Below are positions 16,369-24,155 of a DNA stretch of 64,000 nt, in pieces (position 1 is the first letter of the stretch; the number at the start of each line of letters is the position of its first letter). The position numbers and the translations under genes are program-made. Location: the NCBI GenBank assembly GCA_020635905.1, contig JACJYV010000009.1, positions 372,001 through 436,000 on the forward strand, in the 5' to 3' direction. The notes beneath the pieces were generated by a model. That model was not told the DNA's origin and ran no database searches. It saw nothing but the letters and a program-made list of their open reading frames with translations. The DNA comes from Bacteroidia bacterium. GTDB taxonomy: Bacteria > Bacteroidota > Bacteroidia > J057 > JADKCL01.

Positions 16369-18435
16369 ATGGCATTTTTGAACCCTATATTTCTCTGGGC
16401 GGCCTTCGCCATCGCGATCCCGGTCATTGTCCATTTGTTCAACTTTCGGCGACCTAAAAAGGTGTTGTTCAGCAACATCGCCCTGGTCAAAGAAGTGAAG
16501 CAAACGGTGGTCAGGCGGCTGCGGCTCAAGCAATGGCTCATCCTGGCGGCCCGCATCCTGGCCATTCTGGCCCTGGTTTTCATGTTCGCCAATCCCGTGC
16601 TGATCTCCAATGCAGGCTCGGGCCAGGTCGCAGGAAATAACTCGGTCGCCATCGTGGTGGACGATTCTTACTCCATGAAGGCCGGCAACGAACGGGGAGC
16701 CTACCTTCTGCAGGCCCGCAAGCTGGCCGGAGAAATCATCAACAGCCATTCCCGCCAGGACGAATTTCTGGTCATGAGCACCAGCGACATGCGCATCAAC
16801 AGCTCCTTTTGGGACGATGAAGATGCCCGCGAAGCCCTGGGCCGCCTGAATGTGCGCCAAAACGCCATGAAACTCAGCGAATTGCTCAACCTCACCCCCG
16901 ATATTTTCCGCAAGGCCACCAATCCCCGCCACAACCTCTATTTTCTCTCAGATTTCCAGAAATCAACCGTGCTGTCGGATTCGGCCATTTCCATGAACCC
17001 CGATTCGGGACTTTTTGTGAATTTCATTCCCCTGGCCGACCGGGTGCAAAAGAACGTTTACATCGCCAAAAACGAAATCGTAACCCGCATCATCGAGCCC
17101 GGACGACCCCTTACCCTCAAACTGACCCTGGTCAACGACGGGGAGGATGCAGTCAAAGATCTGAGCATCAGGGTGATGGTGGAAGACAAAGCCGTAGCCA
17201 TTTCCAACGAGAATCTGGAAGGCGGCGAGATGAAAGACGTGGAAATCTCCTTTTCTCCGCCCGGCACGGGCTGGCGCTCAGGTTATATCGAACTCGACGA
17301 TTACCCCGTTGAATTTGACAACCGCCGTTTTTTCTCCTTCTACATACCTGAAAATGAGCGGGTACTGATCGTGGAAGGAGAAGTGTCCCAACCCATGAAG
17401 CTGGTTTACGGCGAATTGCTGACCCAATTCACCCCCGAATTCATCTCTTACAAAAATTTCTCCACCGCCCGGCTGGAAGAATTCAAATTCGTGATTCTCC
17501 TGGGGATCAATGAGATTTCCACGGGTATGGAAGAGCAGCTGACTGCCCACCTGAAGGAAGGAAAAAGCATGCTGTTTTTCCCCGGTGGCGACATGAACAA
17601 AGAATCCGTGAATCGTTTCCTCCTGGCCAATAAAGTGGGTGAGTTTGGAGAATTGATCAAATCAGAAGCGGGATTGCTGGCTTCCCAGGCCGATTTGCAA
17701 CACCCCGTCTTTGGCGATATTTTCCGCAAAGACTCACGCAAAGGCCGCTTTGACGCCCCGGAAGTATTCAAATATTACCGCTTCAAGCCCGATAATGCGG
17801 TCGAGCAAAATCCCATCATCCAGATGGCCAACGGGGATCCATTTTTGCTGGAAACCAAAACGGGTGAGGGCCAGTTCTTCCTTTTCTCCACCTTTCCCGG
17901 CGATTCCTGGACCAATTTCCAGTACAAAGGGTTGTTTGCCCCCCTCATGCTTCGCCTTTCCCTGCTCATGAACCAAACCCAGAACCTGCAGCAGAATCAG
18001 GAATTGGGCTTTTTTGAAACCAAACGCATCAAGACCAAGGAAAACGATCCCATTCGCCTGGTCAATAAAGACGGCATGGAGTACTCCATTGACCCCATTT
18101 CCAAAGGAGGCTACGCCCTGCTGAATTTCGATCAGTTGCGCATCTCTGAAGGCAATTTTGACCTGATGCAAAAGGATAATCTGCTGGAAAAAATCTCCTT
18201 CAACGTGCCTGACGCCGAATCTCAGTTGCAGGCCATGAACCGTTCAGACCTGCGCACCCACCTCGACAATATGGGCCTGGAATCAATTTCCATTACCGAA
18301 CCCTCTGCAGAAGGCATCGCCAGCGAGATTCAATACCAAAAAGAGGGAATTCCCCTTTGGAAATACTTTTTGCTGGCCGCACTGGCCTTTTTGCTGGTGG
18401 AAGTGGCCCTGTTAAGAATGAAGGAATCAGCCTGA
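16369..18435 (+). CDS. BatA-domain / von Willebrand A membrane protein
   Basis: 688 residues. The N-terminus is the BatA two-transmembrane module (FLNPIFLWAAFAIAIPVIVHLFNFRRPKKVLFSNI, then TM2 at about 55-75, LILAARILAILALVFMFANP). A VWA domain follows, with the MIDAS start DDSYS (about 98-102) that binds a divalent metal. A large extracytoplasmic region and a final TM helix (about 660-680) complete it. These proteins are typical of Bacteroidota and are usually found beside Bat or MoxR gene clusters or a dihydroorotase-like gene, as here. The role is probably envelope-related; the exact partner is unknown. The next gene starts 1 bp after the stop. Confidence 0.85.
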   Translation: MAFLNPIFLWAAFAIAIPVIVHLFNFRRPKKVLFSNIALVKEVKQTVVRRLRLKQWLILAARILAILALVFMFANPVLISNAGSGQVAGNNSVAIVVDDSYSMKAGNERGAYLLQARKLAGEIINSHSRQDEFLVMSTSDMRINSSFWDDEDAREALGRLNVRQNAMKLSELLNLTPDIFRKATNPRHNLYFLSDFQKSTVLSDSAISMNPDSGLFVNFIPLADRVQKNVYIAKNEIVTRIIEPGRPLTLKLTLVNDGEDAVKDLSIRVMVEDKAVAISNENLEGGEMKDVEISFSPPGTGWRSGYIELDDYPVEFDNRRFFSFYIPENERVLIVEGEVSQPMKLVYGELLTQFTPEFISYKNFSTARLEEFKFVILLGINEISTGMEEQLTAHLKEGKSMLFFPGGDMNKESVNRFLLANKVGEFGELIKSEAGLLASQADLQHPVFGDIFRKDSRKGRFDAPEVFKYYRFKPDNAVEQNPIIQMANGDPFLLETKTGEGQFFLFSTFPGDSWTNFQYKGLFAPLMLRLSLLMNQTQNLQQNQELGFFETKRIKTKENDPIRLVNKDGMEYSIDPISKGGYALLNFDQLRISEGNFDLMQKDNLLEKISFNVPDAESQLQAMNRSDLRTHLDNMGLESISITEPSAEGIASEIQYQKEGIPLWKYFLLAALAFLLVEVALLRMKESA

Positions 18436-18436
18436 T

Positions 18437-19717
18437 ATGGATAATCTCCTTTTCCGCAACGTAACCCTGGTTGAACGCGGGCACCCGCAAAACGGTAACC
18501 TCGTTGACCTTTGGGTGAAAAACGGTCTCATCCACGAAATTGCAAAAGGAGGGAGTCTCAAAGCAGAAAAAGACCTGCCAGAAAAGGAGGGAGGCTGCAT
18601 TTCCGTAGGTTGGGTGGATTTTGGGGTTCACCTGTCCGACCCGGGAATGGAGTGGAAAGATGATTTGAAAACTCTGTCTGCCTCGGGCCTGGCCGGCGGA
18701 TACACCACGCTGGTGACCTATCCCAATACCCGTCCCGTGCTCGACAACCGCGAGTATATAGCCTCAGTAAGGAGCCGTTCTGCTCACCTTCCCGTCGATT
18801 TTTTGCCTCTGGGCGCTTTGACCCTGGGCAACGAAGGCCGCGACATGGCCGAATTATTCGACATGCAGCAAGCTGGTGCAGTTGGATTTTCTGATGGGAA
18901 GAATCCCATAGAGTCGTCTGGAGTGCTGCTGCGGGCCCTGCAATATGCCAGCGCTTTCGACGGCCTGATCCTGGACTTACCCCTTGATATGAGTATTTCG
19001 GGGGATTCCATGGTCAATGAGGGCACCGTTTCCATGCAAATGGGTATGAAGGGTAGTCCGGCTCTGGCTGAGACTCTGCGCACCCGCCGCGACCTGGGCC
19101 TGCTCGATTACTTTTCGGGACGCCTTCACCTGGGGCCGCTCACCACCGCTGAAAGCGTGGATGCGGTGCGCAAAGCGCGTAAAAATCATCCCGGCCTTAC
19201 CACAGGCACCACCCTGACCCACCTGGTCGAAACGGACGAAGCCGTCCACGACTTTGACAATAACTTCAAAATCTGGCCGCCTTTGCGCAACAAATCTGAC
19301 CAGAAAGGCCTGCGCAAAGCCCTCCAGGATGGCACCCTCGACCTGATCAGTTCGGGACATCATCCCCAGGGTACAGAAGAAAAAAATGTGGATTTCGTGT
19401 TGGCCAAATATGGTATGCTGGGTCTGGAAAGCTGTTTTGGGCAGGCCCACACCACTTTGGTGCTGGGCAAAGTGATCGAACTGGATCACCTGATCGCCTG
19501 CCTGGCAGGCAATCCCCGCCGCATCCTGAAGCTGGCTACCCAAAGCATGCAGGTGGGCGCAGTGGCCGAACTTACCTGGTTTGATCCAGGCAAGGAATGG
19601 ACATTCTCTGCCAAAGACATTAAATCCAAATCAAAAAACACTTCCTGGACTGGCAGAAAATACACGGGCAAAGCCCTGGGCATTTATTCCAAAGGAAAAT
19701 TCACCCCTTCAGAATAA
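18437..19717 (+). CDS. Dihydroorotase-like amidohydrolase lacking metal ligands
   Basis: 426 residues of amidohydrolase type with overall dihydroorotase similarity (LVDLWVKNGLI, VDFGVHLSDPG, TTLVTYPNTRPV, GLESCFGQAHTTL). Active enzymes have HxH, a later His/Asp set and an Asp in DxIxTDHAPH to hold metal and act as base. Here the first motif is DFGVHL (first His lost, about residue 63). The AHCED-like His is replaced (LDLPLD), the HLST His is replaced by Pro (LHLGPLTT), and TDHAPH reads SSGHHPQ (Asp lost). It is probably a non-catalytic homologue, like the inactive subunits that pair with aspartate transcarbamoylase. It is fused tightly to the BatA gene. Confidence 0.85.
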   Translation: MDNLLFRNVTLVERGHPQNGNLVDLWVKNGLIHEIAKGGSLKAEKDLPEKEGGCISVGWVDFGVHLSDPGMEWKDDLKTLSASGLAGGYTTLVTYPNTRPVLDNREYIASVRSRSAHLPVDFLPLGALTLGNEGRDMAELFDMQQAGAVGFSDGKNPIESSGVLLRALQYASAFDGLILDLPLDMSISGDSMVNEGTVSMQMGMKGSPALAETLRTRRDLGLLDYFSGRLHLGPLTTAESVDAVRKARKNHPGLTTGTTLTHLVETDEAVHDFDNNFKIWPPLRNKSDQKGLRKALQDGTLDLISSGHHPQGTEEKNVDFVLAKYGMLGLESCFGQAHTTLVLGKVIELDHLIACLAGNPRRILKLATQSMQVGAVAELTWFDPGKEWTFSAKDIKSKSKNTSWTGRKYTGKALGIYSKGKFTPSE

Positions 19718-19752
19718 CCACAATTTTCTAACTTTAGGCAAAAGCTATTCAA

Positions 19753-19902
19753 ATGGAATTTTTACGAGACCTCTGGGAATTTTTGATGGAACGGAAGAAA
19801 TGGTGGCTGATTCCCATCATCCTGGTCCTGTTACTGATCGGAGTCCTGCTCGTATTCGGAGGTGGATCGGCGGTTGCGCCGTTTATTTATACGATATTTT
19901 AG
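19753..19902 (+). CDS. DUF5989 small membrane protein
   Basis: 49 residues, shorter than the usual ORF cutoff. Sequence features: MEFLRDLWEFLMERKKWW, then one hydrophobic TM helix (LIPIILVLLLIGVLLVF), and a GGGSAVAPFIYTIF end. I recognise this layout as the DUF5989 family, which normally sits in small clusters with a second SxtJ-like membrane protein and a carbamoyltransferase. Neither partner is in the window: the accessory island begins 9 bp after the stop. The gene may have been separated from its partners by insertion of the island. Confidence 0.8.
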   Translation: MEFLRDLWEFLMERKKWWLIPIILVLLLIGVLLVFGGGSAVAPFIYTIF

Positions 19903-19911
19903 GGGCGTCCT

Positions 19912-20760
19912 TTATTCAATTACTGAGTATCCTATCATAAAAAGCGCTGATTCGAGTGCCCGCATAGGATGCGATTCATTTTTAAATACAGACCTTTTTG
20001 ATAGCTCATTTATAAGCCAGTTCGCATGTATGTTGTTAATTATATGCGTTTTAGGGTTATTATTTAACTGAGGAAACTTATGTTTATCACTACTCGGGTT
20101 TCTTCTGTTTAATGGGCCTTTATCATTTTTTGTAGGTCTGGCGTTCCCGTAGGCAAAATTTAATCCTTCAGGAATTTGACTAATATTTTCTTCCTCTAAA
20201 TATTTCCTAACCAACAATCCCAGGGCTGCACCAACCCGGCTGTCGTAAATAACGAAGTTGTCAATCAACAAAGAATAGATTTTGGTAAACCCTGAGTTCA
20301 TCCACAGATCGCCAAAGTCATCCTCAGTATCGACCGTTTCTGGATTTAATCTTTTGATGGTATCTTCATAGTATTGAACGATTTCATCCCCTTTTGCTAC
20401 TAATTTCGGATAGTTTGACCTTTTTACCCCTCCCCATTCCAAAATCGCCGTCGAGTATTTAAGGAGAGACTGAGGATTGTTATTCTCTATCGCAGACTTC
20501 ATTCCCTTTTCAATGATTCCCAAAACCTCCTGGCTTTCAGCAAAGGAATGCCCACTTCTTTTTTCAAGTTCTGGAATTGTGCAACTGAACCTCCAATTAT
20601 AATTTTCAAATGCATTTTGGATTGAATAGCATTTCCATGGGGTTTTGCTTCTCCCTTTCTCATAGCCATGAAGAAATTCTCTTTCACCTGATATCATGGG
20701 AATTAGCCAATCAATAAAGCTCTTTACCGTCTCGTTTTCTAAGTAGTCTTGTTTTTTCAT
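19912..20760 (-). CDS. Island gene of unknown function
   Basis: 282 residues, cytosolic, no signal or TM segment. There are conserved-looking blocks (SGEREFLHGYEKGRSKTPWKC near the N-terminus; FTKIYSLLIDNFVIYDSRVGAALG in the centre). The central 'P/N-F-x-IYDSRV' block recalls the helix-hairpin region of OGG-fold DNA glycosylase-like proteins in some defence loci, but this is weak. It is the last gene of the island in transcription order and the only cassette with no attC-like site after it. Low G+C relative to neighbours suggests foreign origin. Confidence 0.55.
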   Translation of the reverse strand: MKKQDYLENETVKSFIDWLIPMISGEREFLHGYEKGRSKTPWKCYSIQNAFENYNWRFSCTIPELEKRSGHSFAESQEVLGIIEKGMKSAIENNNPQSLLKYSTAILEWGGVKRSNYPKLVAKGDEIVQYYEDTIKRLNPETVDTEDDFGDLWMNSGFTKIYSLLIDNFVIYDSRVGAALGLLVRKYLEEENISQIPEGLNFAYGNARPTKNDKGPLNRRNPSSDKHKFPQLNNNPKTHIINNIHANWLINELSKRSVFKNESHPMRALESALFMIGYSVIE

Positions 20761-20832
20761 TTTTGAGTTTGCTTTAACTTTTCAAGCGTTTTCTTTGGTA
20801 ATATCTATTTATTGTTTTAGAATCTTCTTTGG

Positions 20833-20907
20833 ATTTAACGGAATGGGTATAGGCAGGGACGATCGTAAATCCTCCAACTTAAGCCCTTGGCTATAGCCCT
20901 GTGTTGG
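20833..20907 (-). repeat. attC-like palindrome A
   Basis: Read on the minus strand, it begins CCAACACAGGGCTATAGCC and ends with CCTGCCTATACCCATTCC followed by GTTAAAT, which fits the integron R' core GTTRRRY exactly. The ends are imperfect inverted repeats. It sits between the toxin-antitoxin pair and the unknown gene at 19912. Related copies are at 21543, 23019 and 24080. Confidence 0.6.
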
Positions 20908-20979
20908 TGGAATTTTCGGTTTCATGTTCAATTGGCTCAGATTCGTTAGCAAATATTTTGGGGAGTACATCTCAGGATA

Positions 20980-21279
20980 TTATCTGAAAAGAGAGAATGG
21001 GAATTGTCGGGCTCCGTGGTGGATAGTTAAAACATCAATCCTTCTTTCCGTGGCAATTCTGTACATTATTCGATAGTTTCCCGAAATAATTTCACGTAAT
21101 TCCTCATTGGCAACTTCCGGGATCAACCTGCCAAGTTTTGGGAAATTATATAACCTTTGTACTTCGTCAAACATCTTTTGCACAAAGGCCGAGGCATACT
21201 TAGGAGAATCGCGTTCAATGTACGCAGCAATGGCCTCAAGTTCTTCTAATGCATGAGGCGTCCAGTTTATTTCAACCAT
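20980..21279 (-). CDS. RelE/ParE-family toxin (island)
   Basis: 99 residues matching the RelE/ParE fold: INWTPHALEELEAIAAYIERDSPKYASAFVQKMF, LYNFPKLGRLIPEVANEELREIISGNYRIMYRI and a C-terminal DVLTIHHGARQF strand. The Arg and Tyr residues of the core (GNYRIMYR) are as in ParE toxins. The gene overlaps the 3' end of the antitoxin gene by 13 bp. Such pairs are common as gene cassettes, where they stabilise the array. Confidence 0.87.
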   Translation of the reverse strand: MVEINWTPHALEELEAIAAYIERDSPKYASAFVQKMFDEVQRLYNFPKLGRLIPEVANEELREIISGNYRIMYRIATERRIDVLTIHHGARQFPFSLFR

Positions 21280-21449
21280 TTTGCCATTCGTACTTTCGCA
21301 TCCTCGTTTGAGATGACATGGTTATTCTTTGATTGTTCTAAACCTGTCTGAATTTTTTGTAGCAAAATTAGCCTGTCCAACAATTCATCAATAGAGAATT
21401 CTTCCGGGAACTCATTCAATGCATTTTGAACTATTTCTTTTTTTATCAT
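21267..21449 (-). CDS. Putative antitoxin (island)
   Basis: 60 residues, with an acidic N-terminal half (NALNEFPEEFSIDELLDRLILLQKIQTGL) and a C-terminal tail ISNEDAKVRMAKWLK. This matches the small antitoxins paired with ParE/RelE-type toxins, where the C-terminal 'S-ExAKxRMxKWL' end contacts the toxin. Overlap with the toxin start (21267-21279) supports coupled translation. Confidence 0.78.
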   Translation of the reverse strand: MIKKEIVQNALNEFPEEFSIDELLDRLILLQKIQTGLEQSKNNHVISNEDAKVRMAKWLK

Positions 21450-21542
21450 GGTTGCTCTTTTGCTAAAAATAACGAATCTTTTTCTTTTTTCATTCAGGAG
21501 GTCATTTTTTGCGTTTTTCTATTACACTTTTTGACCCTTTTC

Positions 21543-21608
21543 ACCAATGCTACGGCCATGGGCAGGGGCGATCGTGAATTCTCTGACTTACGGCCAGGAC
21601 TGTGTTGT
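21543..21608 (-). repeat. attC-like palindrome B
   Basis: On the minus strand, it begins ACAACACAGTCCTGGCCG and ends CGCCCCTGCCCATGGCC GTAGCATTGGT. It lies between the CD-NTase stop and the antitoxin start. The left arm is the most divergent of the four copies. Confidence 0.55.
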
Positions 21609-21638
21609 TTACGTTTGATGTAATAATTTATTAGCACC

Positions 21639-22451
21639 CTACAATTTGGGAAGTACTCGATGAAGCCAGTGCTTTGCTCTTTCTGGATTATCATTGTTTA
21701 AGCAATCCTCCACATTTGAAATATTATATTTTAGACTATCCAACTTTTTTAGCCTTGCTTGGGAATCCCCGCGACTTAAGTTTAATTTCTGTACTGCATA
21801 AAATAATCCGCTTTGGATATTATCCCCTTTAAAGTTCATCCCAGTAATCATAAGCTCTAAGAGGTATGAATCAAAGGGGTACCCATTTGTTGAATTCCAT
21901 GCTTTTAATAGTCTAATTATGGGGCGAACAATTTGATTATGCCTTGTATTAGATTGTGTTAATTTAGCTTTCACGTCATCGGGATCAGTCGCTTGCCATC
22001 CGTAAGTGTTGTCAGGAATGTAAATTTTGGTCCCACTCCAAAAACTTGTTTCTTCTTTTGCTGGAACCAAATCAAAAGTAATTGTTCCAAGCTGAATGGT
22101 TACGGTTGGAAAGGATTTTAGCACTTTAGATCCATATCGATTTTTATAATACTTGTCGCCAAATCTTTTTAACCAGCTTCTATATGTTTCAGGAGTTCTA
22201 TCATATTCCGAATGATTAAATATGACCATGATATCAACATCTGATTTTTTGTCGATCACTCTTGGTAAAATAGTATCACGATCATATGAGCCAAAAATGA
22301 ACCTTTGATCAATTACATCTCCCAATTCGCTATCCAAATTCGAAAAGAGCTTATTGGTTGAAGCTCTTATCCTTGCGGTTTCTTTTGCATCTCTTTTCAG
22401 ATAGAACTTATAAGACAAATTTCTAAGGTAGGATTCAATCGAGCTTGCCAT
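21639..22451 (-). CDS. CD-NTase (SMODS nucleotidyltransferase) of a CBASS system
   Basis: 270 residues. The polymerase-beta-like active site is intact: GSYDRDT (residues 54-60), DVD (71-73) and a third acidic residue in TITFDLVP (Asp127), as in cGAS/DncV-like enzymes. On phage infection, such enzymes make cyclic di- or trinucleotides that switch on an effector. The product cannot be read from sequence. The gene follows the SLATT gene with a single base between them, giving a two-gene operon inside one cassette. No CapV, HORMA or Ubiquitin-like accessory genes are present, so it is a minimal (type I-like) CBASS. Confidence 0.87.
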   Translation of the reverse strand: MASSIESYLRNLSYKFYLKRDAKETARIRASTNKLFSNLDSELGDVIDQRFIFGSYDRDTILPRVIDKKSDVDIMVIFNHSEYDRTPETYRSWLKRFGDKYYKNRYGSKVLKSFPTVTIQLGTITFDLVPAKEETSFWSGTKIYIPDNTYGWQATDPDDVKAKLTQSNTRHNQIVRPIIRLLKAWNSTNGYPFDSYLLELMITGMNFKGDNIQSGLFYAVQKLNLSRGDSQARLKKLDSLKYNISNVEDCLNNDNPERAKHWLHRVLPKL

Positions 22452-22452
22452 T

Positions 22453-22974
22453 TTAATCGTCTAATTCGGTTGTTTTATAGGTTTCTTCTCCAGCTTCAAT
22501 TCCTCTTTTTGCTAATTCGTAATCACTTTTACTGGGTGGGTATCCTTCTGCTTCTTTGTTTATTTCAACCATTTCAAGAGATATTTCTTCTAAACATGAA
22601 ATCAATTCTCTTTTCTTTAATTGATCATCTGCGTAATAGGCTAGCACCCTTTCAGCCTTTTTCATGGTTTCCAAATACCTATTTCCTATCCTATTATGTG
22701 CTTCGATTTTTTTCTGAAACTTGAAAAAAGTTTGAAATCCGCTAAGGATAGCAGCAATGAGAGACAAAACCAATGGCACATACTTCAGCCATGAGTCAAC
22801 TTTGTCAGTTAAAACGTAAAAGAGTATAGAGCCGGTCAATATGTTTATTATTATCATGGGAATCCCGATCCAGTAATGATATTTTTGAATTCGTTCAGCG
22901 GCATTAAAATGCTTTTTCTTTCCATATAAAGAATCTACCCTTACCCGTTTGAGTTTTTTTATGGTTTCGTCCAT
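22453..22974 (-). CDS. SLATT-domain 2TM effector of a CBASS system
   Basis: 173 residues, with two adjacent transmembrane helices (about 35-55, WIGIPMIIINILTGSILFYVL; about 65-85, VPLVLSLIAAILSGFQTFF). They are followed by a charged helical region (KIEAHNRIGNRYLETMKKAERVLAYY). This is the SLATT architecture (SMODS- and SLOG-associating 2TM effector), predicted to form pores and kill the infected cell when the cyclic nucleotide from its partner binds. It is the first gene of the pair, 1 bp before the CD-NTase. A possible promoter lies upstream. Confidence 0.83.
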   Translation of the reverse strand: MDETIKKLKRVRVDSLYGKKKHFNAAERIQKYHYWIGIPMIIINILTGSILFYVLTDKVDSWLKYVPLVLSLIAAILSGFQTFFKFQKKIEAHNRIGNRYLETMKKAERVLAYYADDQLKKRELISCLEEISLEMVEINKEAEGYPPSKSDYELAKRGIEAGEETYKTTELDD

Positions 22975-22991
22975 TATTTATTTGATTTCAA

Positions 22992-23024
22992 CAAAAATAA
23001 TCCAATTCTCGCACTTGGATACAA
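22992..23024 (-). promoter_or_regulatory. Candidate cassette promoter of the CBASS operon
   Basis: On the minus strand TATTTTTG (22999-22992) matches TAnnTTTG, with TTG (23024-23022) 22 bp upstream. The TTG is part of the attC-like R' end, so the site and the promoter may overlap. Confidence 0.4.
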
Positions 23025-23095
23025 CGCAACGGCCATGGCCGGGGGCAATCCTGAACTCTCCTACTAATGCCCTTGCCCCATAGCCCAGTGTTATC
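23019..23095 (-). repeat. attC-like palindrome C
   Basis: On the minus strand, it begins GATAACACTGGGCTATGGGG and ends CCCGGCCATGGCC GTTGCGTTGTAT. The first core (AAC) starts 2 bp after the stop of the nuclease gene, the tight spacing typical of gene cassettes. Confidence 0.62.
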
Positions 23096-23097
23096 GC

Positions 23098-24069
23098 TTA
23101 TTCTTCTTCTAGATTTGGAATGCCAATATTCTCCATTTCGATTCTTTCTTTTTTAGGGTCCGAGGGAATAAAATAAGCTTTTACTTCTTTGTGTTTCTCG
23201 GGTTCCACAAAAACAACGTTTGCATCCTTGAACTTTGCCGATAATACCCTGGCTTCATTTTTCGTGTCATCAAGCTTTCGAAGCGCCTTAGGATTCAGTT
23301 TTCCAGAGGTTTCAAAGTTATATTCGATTATAGCGTTTATTTCAATTCCGCAGATTTCAAATTCTCCAAGTTTATTTTTCAGGATAAAATCTCCATTGTT
23401 GAATCTTTTTCCAAATTTGCAATTAACGTTTGCGGATTCGACAGTTTTGTCAAATTTTGAATTACCCTCATCCATCAATCTCTTTTTATTTTCCTGAAAT
23501 GCAATAATTCGAGTTTCTAAAGCAAATCTGGAGAAAGGGATTGGTTTTTTTACAGCATTACCATCAATAATTGATTTTTCTAAATCTTCAAATGAAAATT
23601 TTGGTGGTGGTTGAAAGAATAAAAGATCAAAAGTGTAATTGTCACTCATTTTCAATCTCACAATTCTGAAGGGACCTTGTTCAAACCATTGTTTTACTGT
23701 TTTTTTATCAATTTCTGAAAGGATCCGAAGTTCAACATTTGAATTATTGTTTGCCCTTGTTATTGCTCCACTTTGGAAGCCTTTTTTTGAAACAACAATT
23801 CCTTTAGGAATATTTAATTTCCCAATTTTGAAAAGGAAGGCATCAACCTGTTCAAGTTTTACATTTTCATTCCAATTTTTGCATTCAACAGCAATTCGTT
23901 CTGTTACTGTTTGGGAATCTGAAGTTTCAATTAGTACGTCTATTTGTCTGTTAATTCCATCAACATCAGTTAAAATCTGATTGTGAAGGACGGTTGTATT
24001 GGAATTTCCGCTTAATGAATCGGAAATTGCGGCAACTAATTTTTCAAAATCTCTATCCTTTTTCTTCAT
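23098..24069 (-). CDS. Mrr-like restriction endonuclease domain protein
   Basis: 323 residues. The N-terminal 120 residues have the PD-(D/E)xK pattern of Mrr-type nucleases: GINRQIDVLIE (Asp44), then RIAVECKNW (Glu62, Lys64), followed by KLEQVDAFLFKIGKL and GIVVSKKGFQSGAI. The remaining 200 residues are beta-rich and not recognised. They may sense modified DNA or bind a partner. It could act alone as a type IV-like restriction enzyme. It forms one cassette between attC-like copies C and D. A purine-rich site (AAAGG) lies just before the ATG, close to the recombination core. Confidence 0.72.
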   Translation of the reverse strand: MKKKDRDFEKLVAAISDSLSGNSNTTVLHNQILTDVDGINRQIDVLIETSDSQTVTERIAVECKNWNENVKLEQVDAFLFKIGKLNIPKGIVVSKKGFQSGAITRANNNSNVELRILSEIDKKTVKQWFEQGPFRIVRLKMSDNYTFDLLFFQPPPKFSFEDLEKSIIDGNAVKKPIPFSRFALETRIIAFQENKKRLMDEGNSKFDKTVESANVNCKFGKRFNNGDFILKNKLGEFEICGIEINAIIEYNFETSGKLNPKALRKLDDTKNEARVLSAKFKDANVVFVEPEKHKEVKAYFIPSDPKKERIEMENIGIPNLEEE

Positions 24070-24079
24070 ATTACCTTTG

Positions 24080-24147
24080 CGATAACGCTACGGCTATGGG
24101 CAGGGGCGACTCCTACTGACGCCCTTGCCCATCAGCCCTGTATTGGG
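24080..24147 (-). repeat. attC-like palindrome D
   Basis: On the minus strand, it begins CCAATACAGGGCTGATGGGC and ends CGCCCCTGCCCATAGCC GTAGCGTTATCG. The inner arms (GATGGGCAAGGGCG / CGCCCCTGCCCAT) pair well. It follows the membrane nuclease gene and precedes the Mrr-like gene. Confidence 0.62.
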
Positions 24148-24155
24148 AGAATTTT

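Noticed and set aside
20833..24147. The palindromes as simple transcription terminators
   Set aside because: They lack T tracts, share sequence at their ends as well as inside, and keep the same orientation relative to the cassettes, which terminators would not need.
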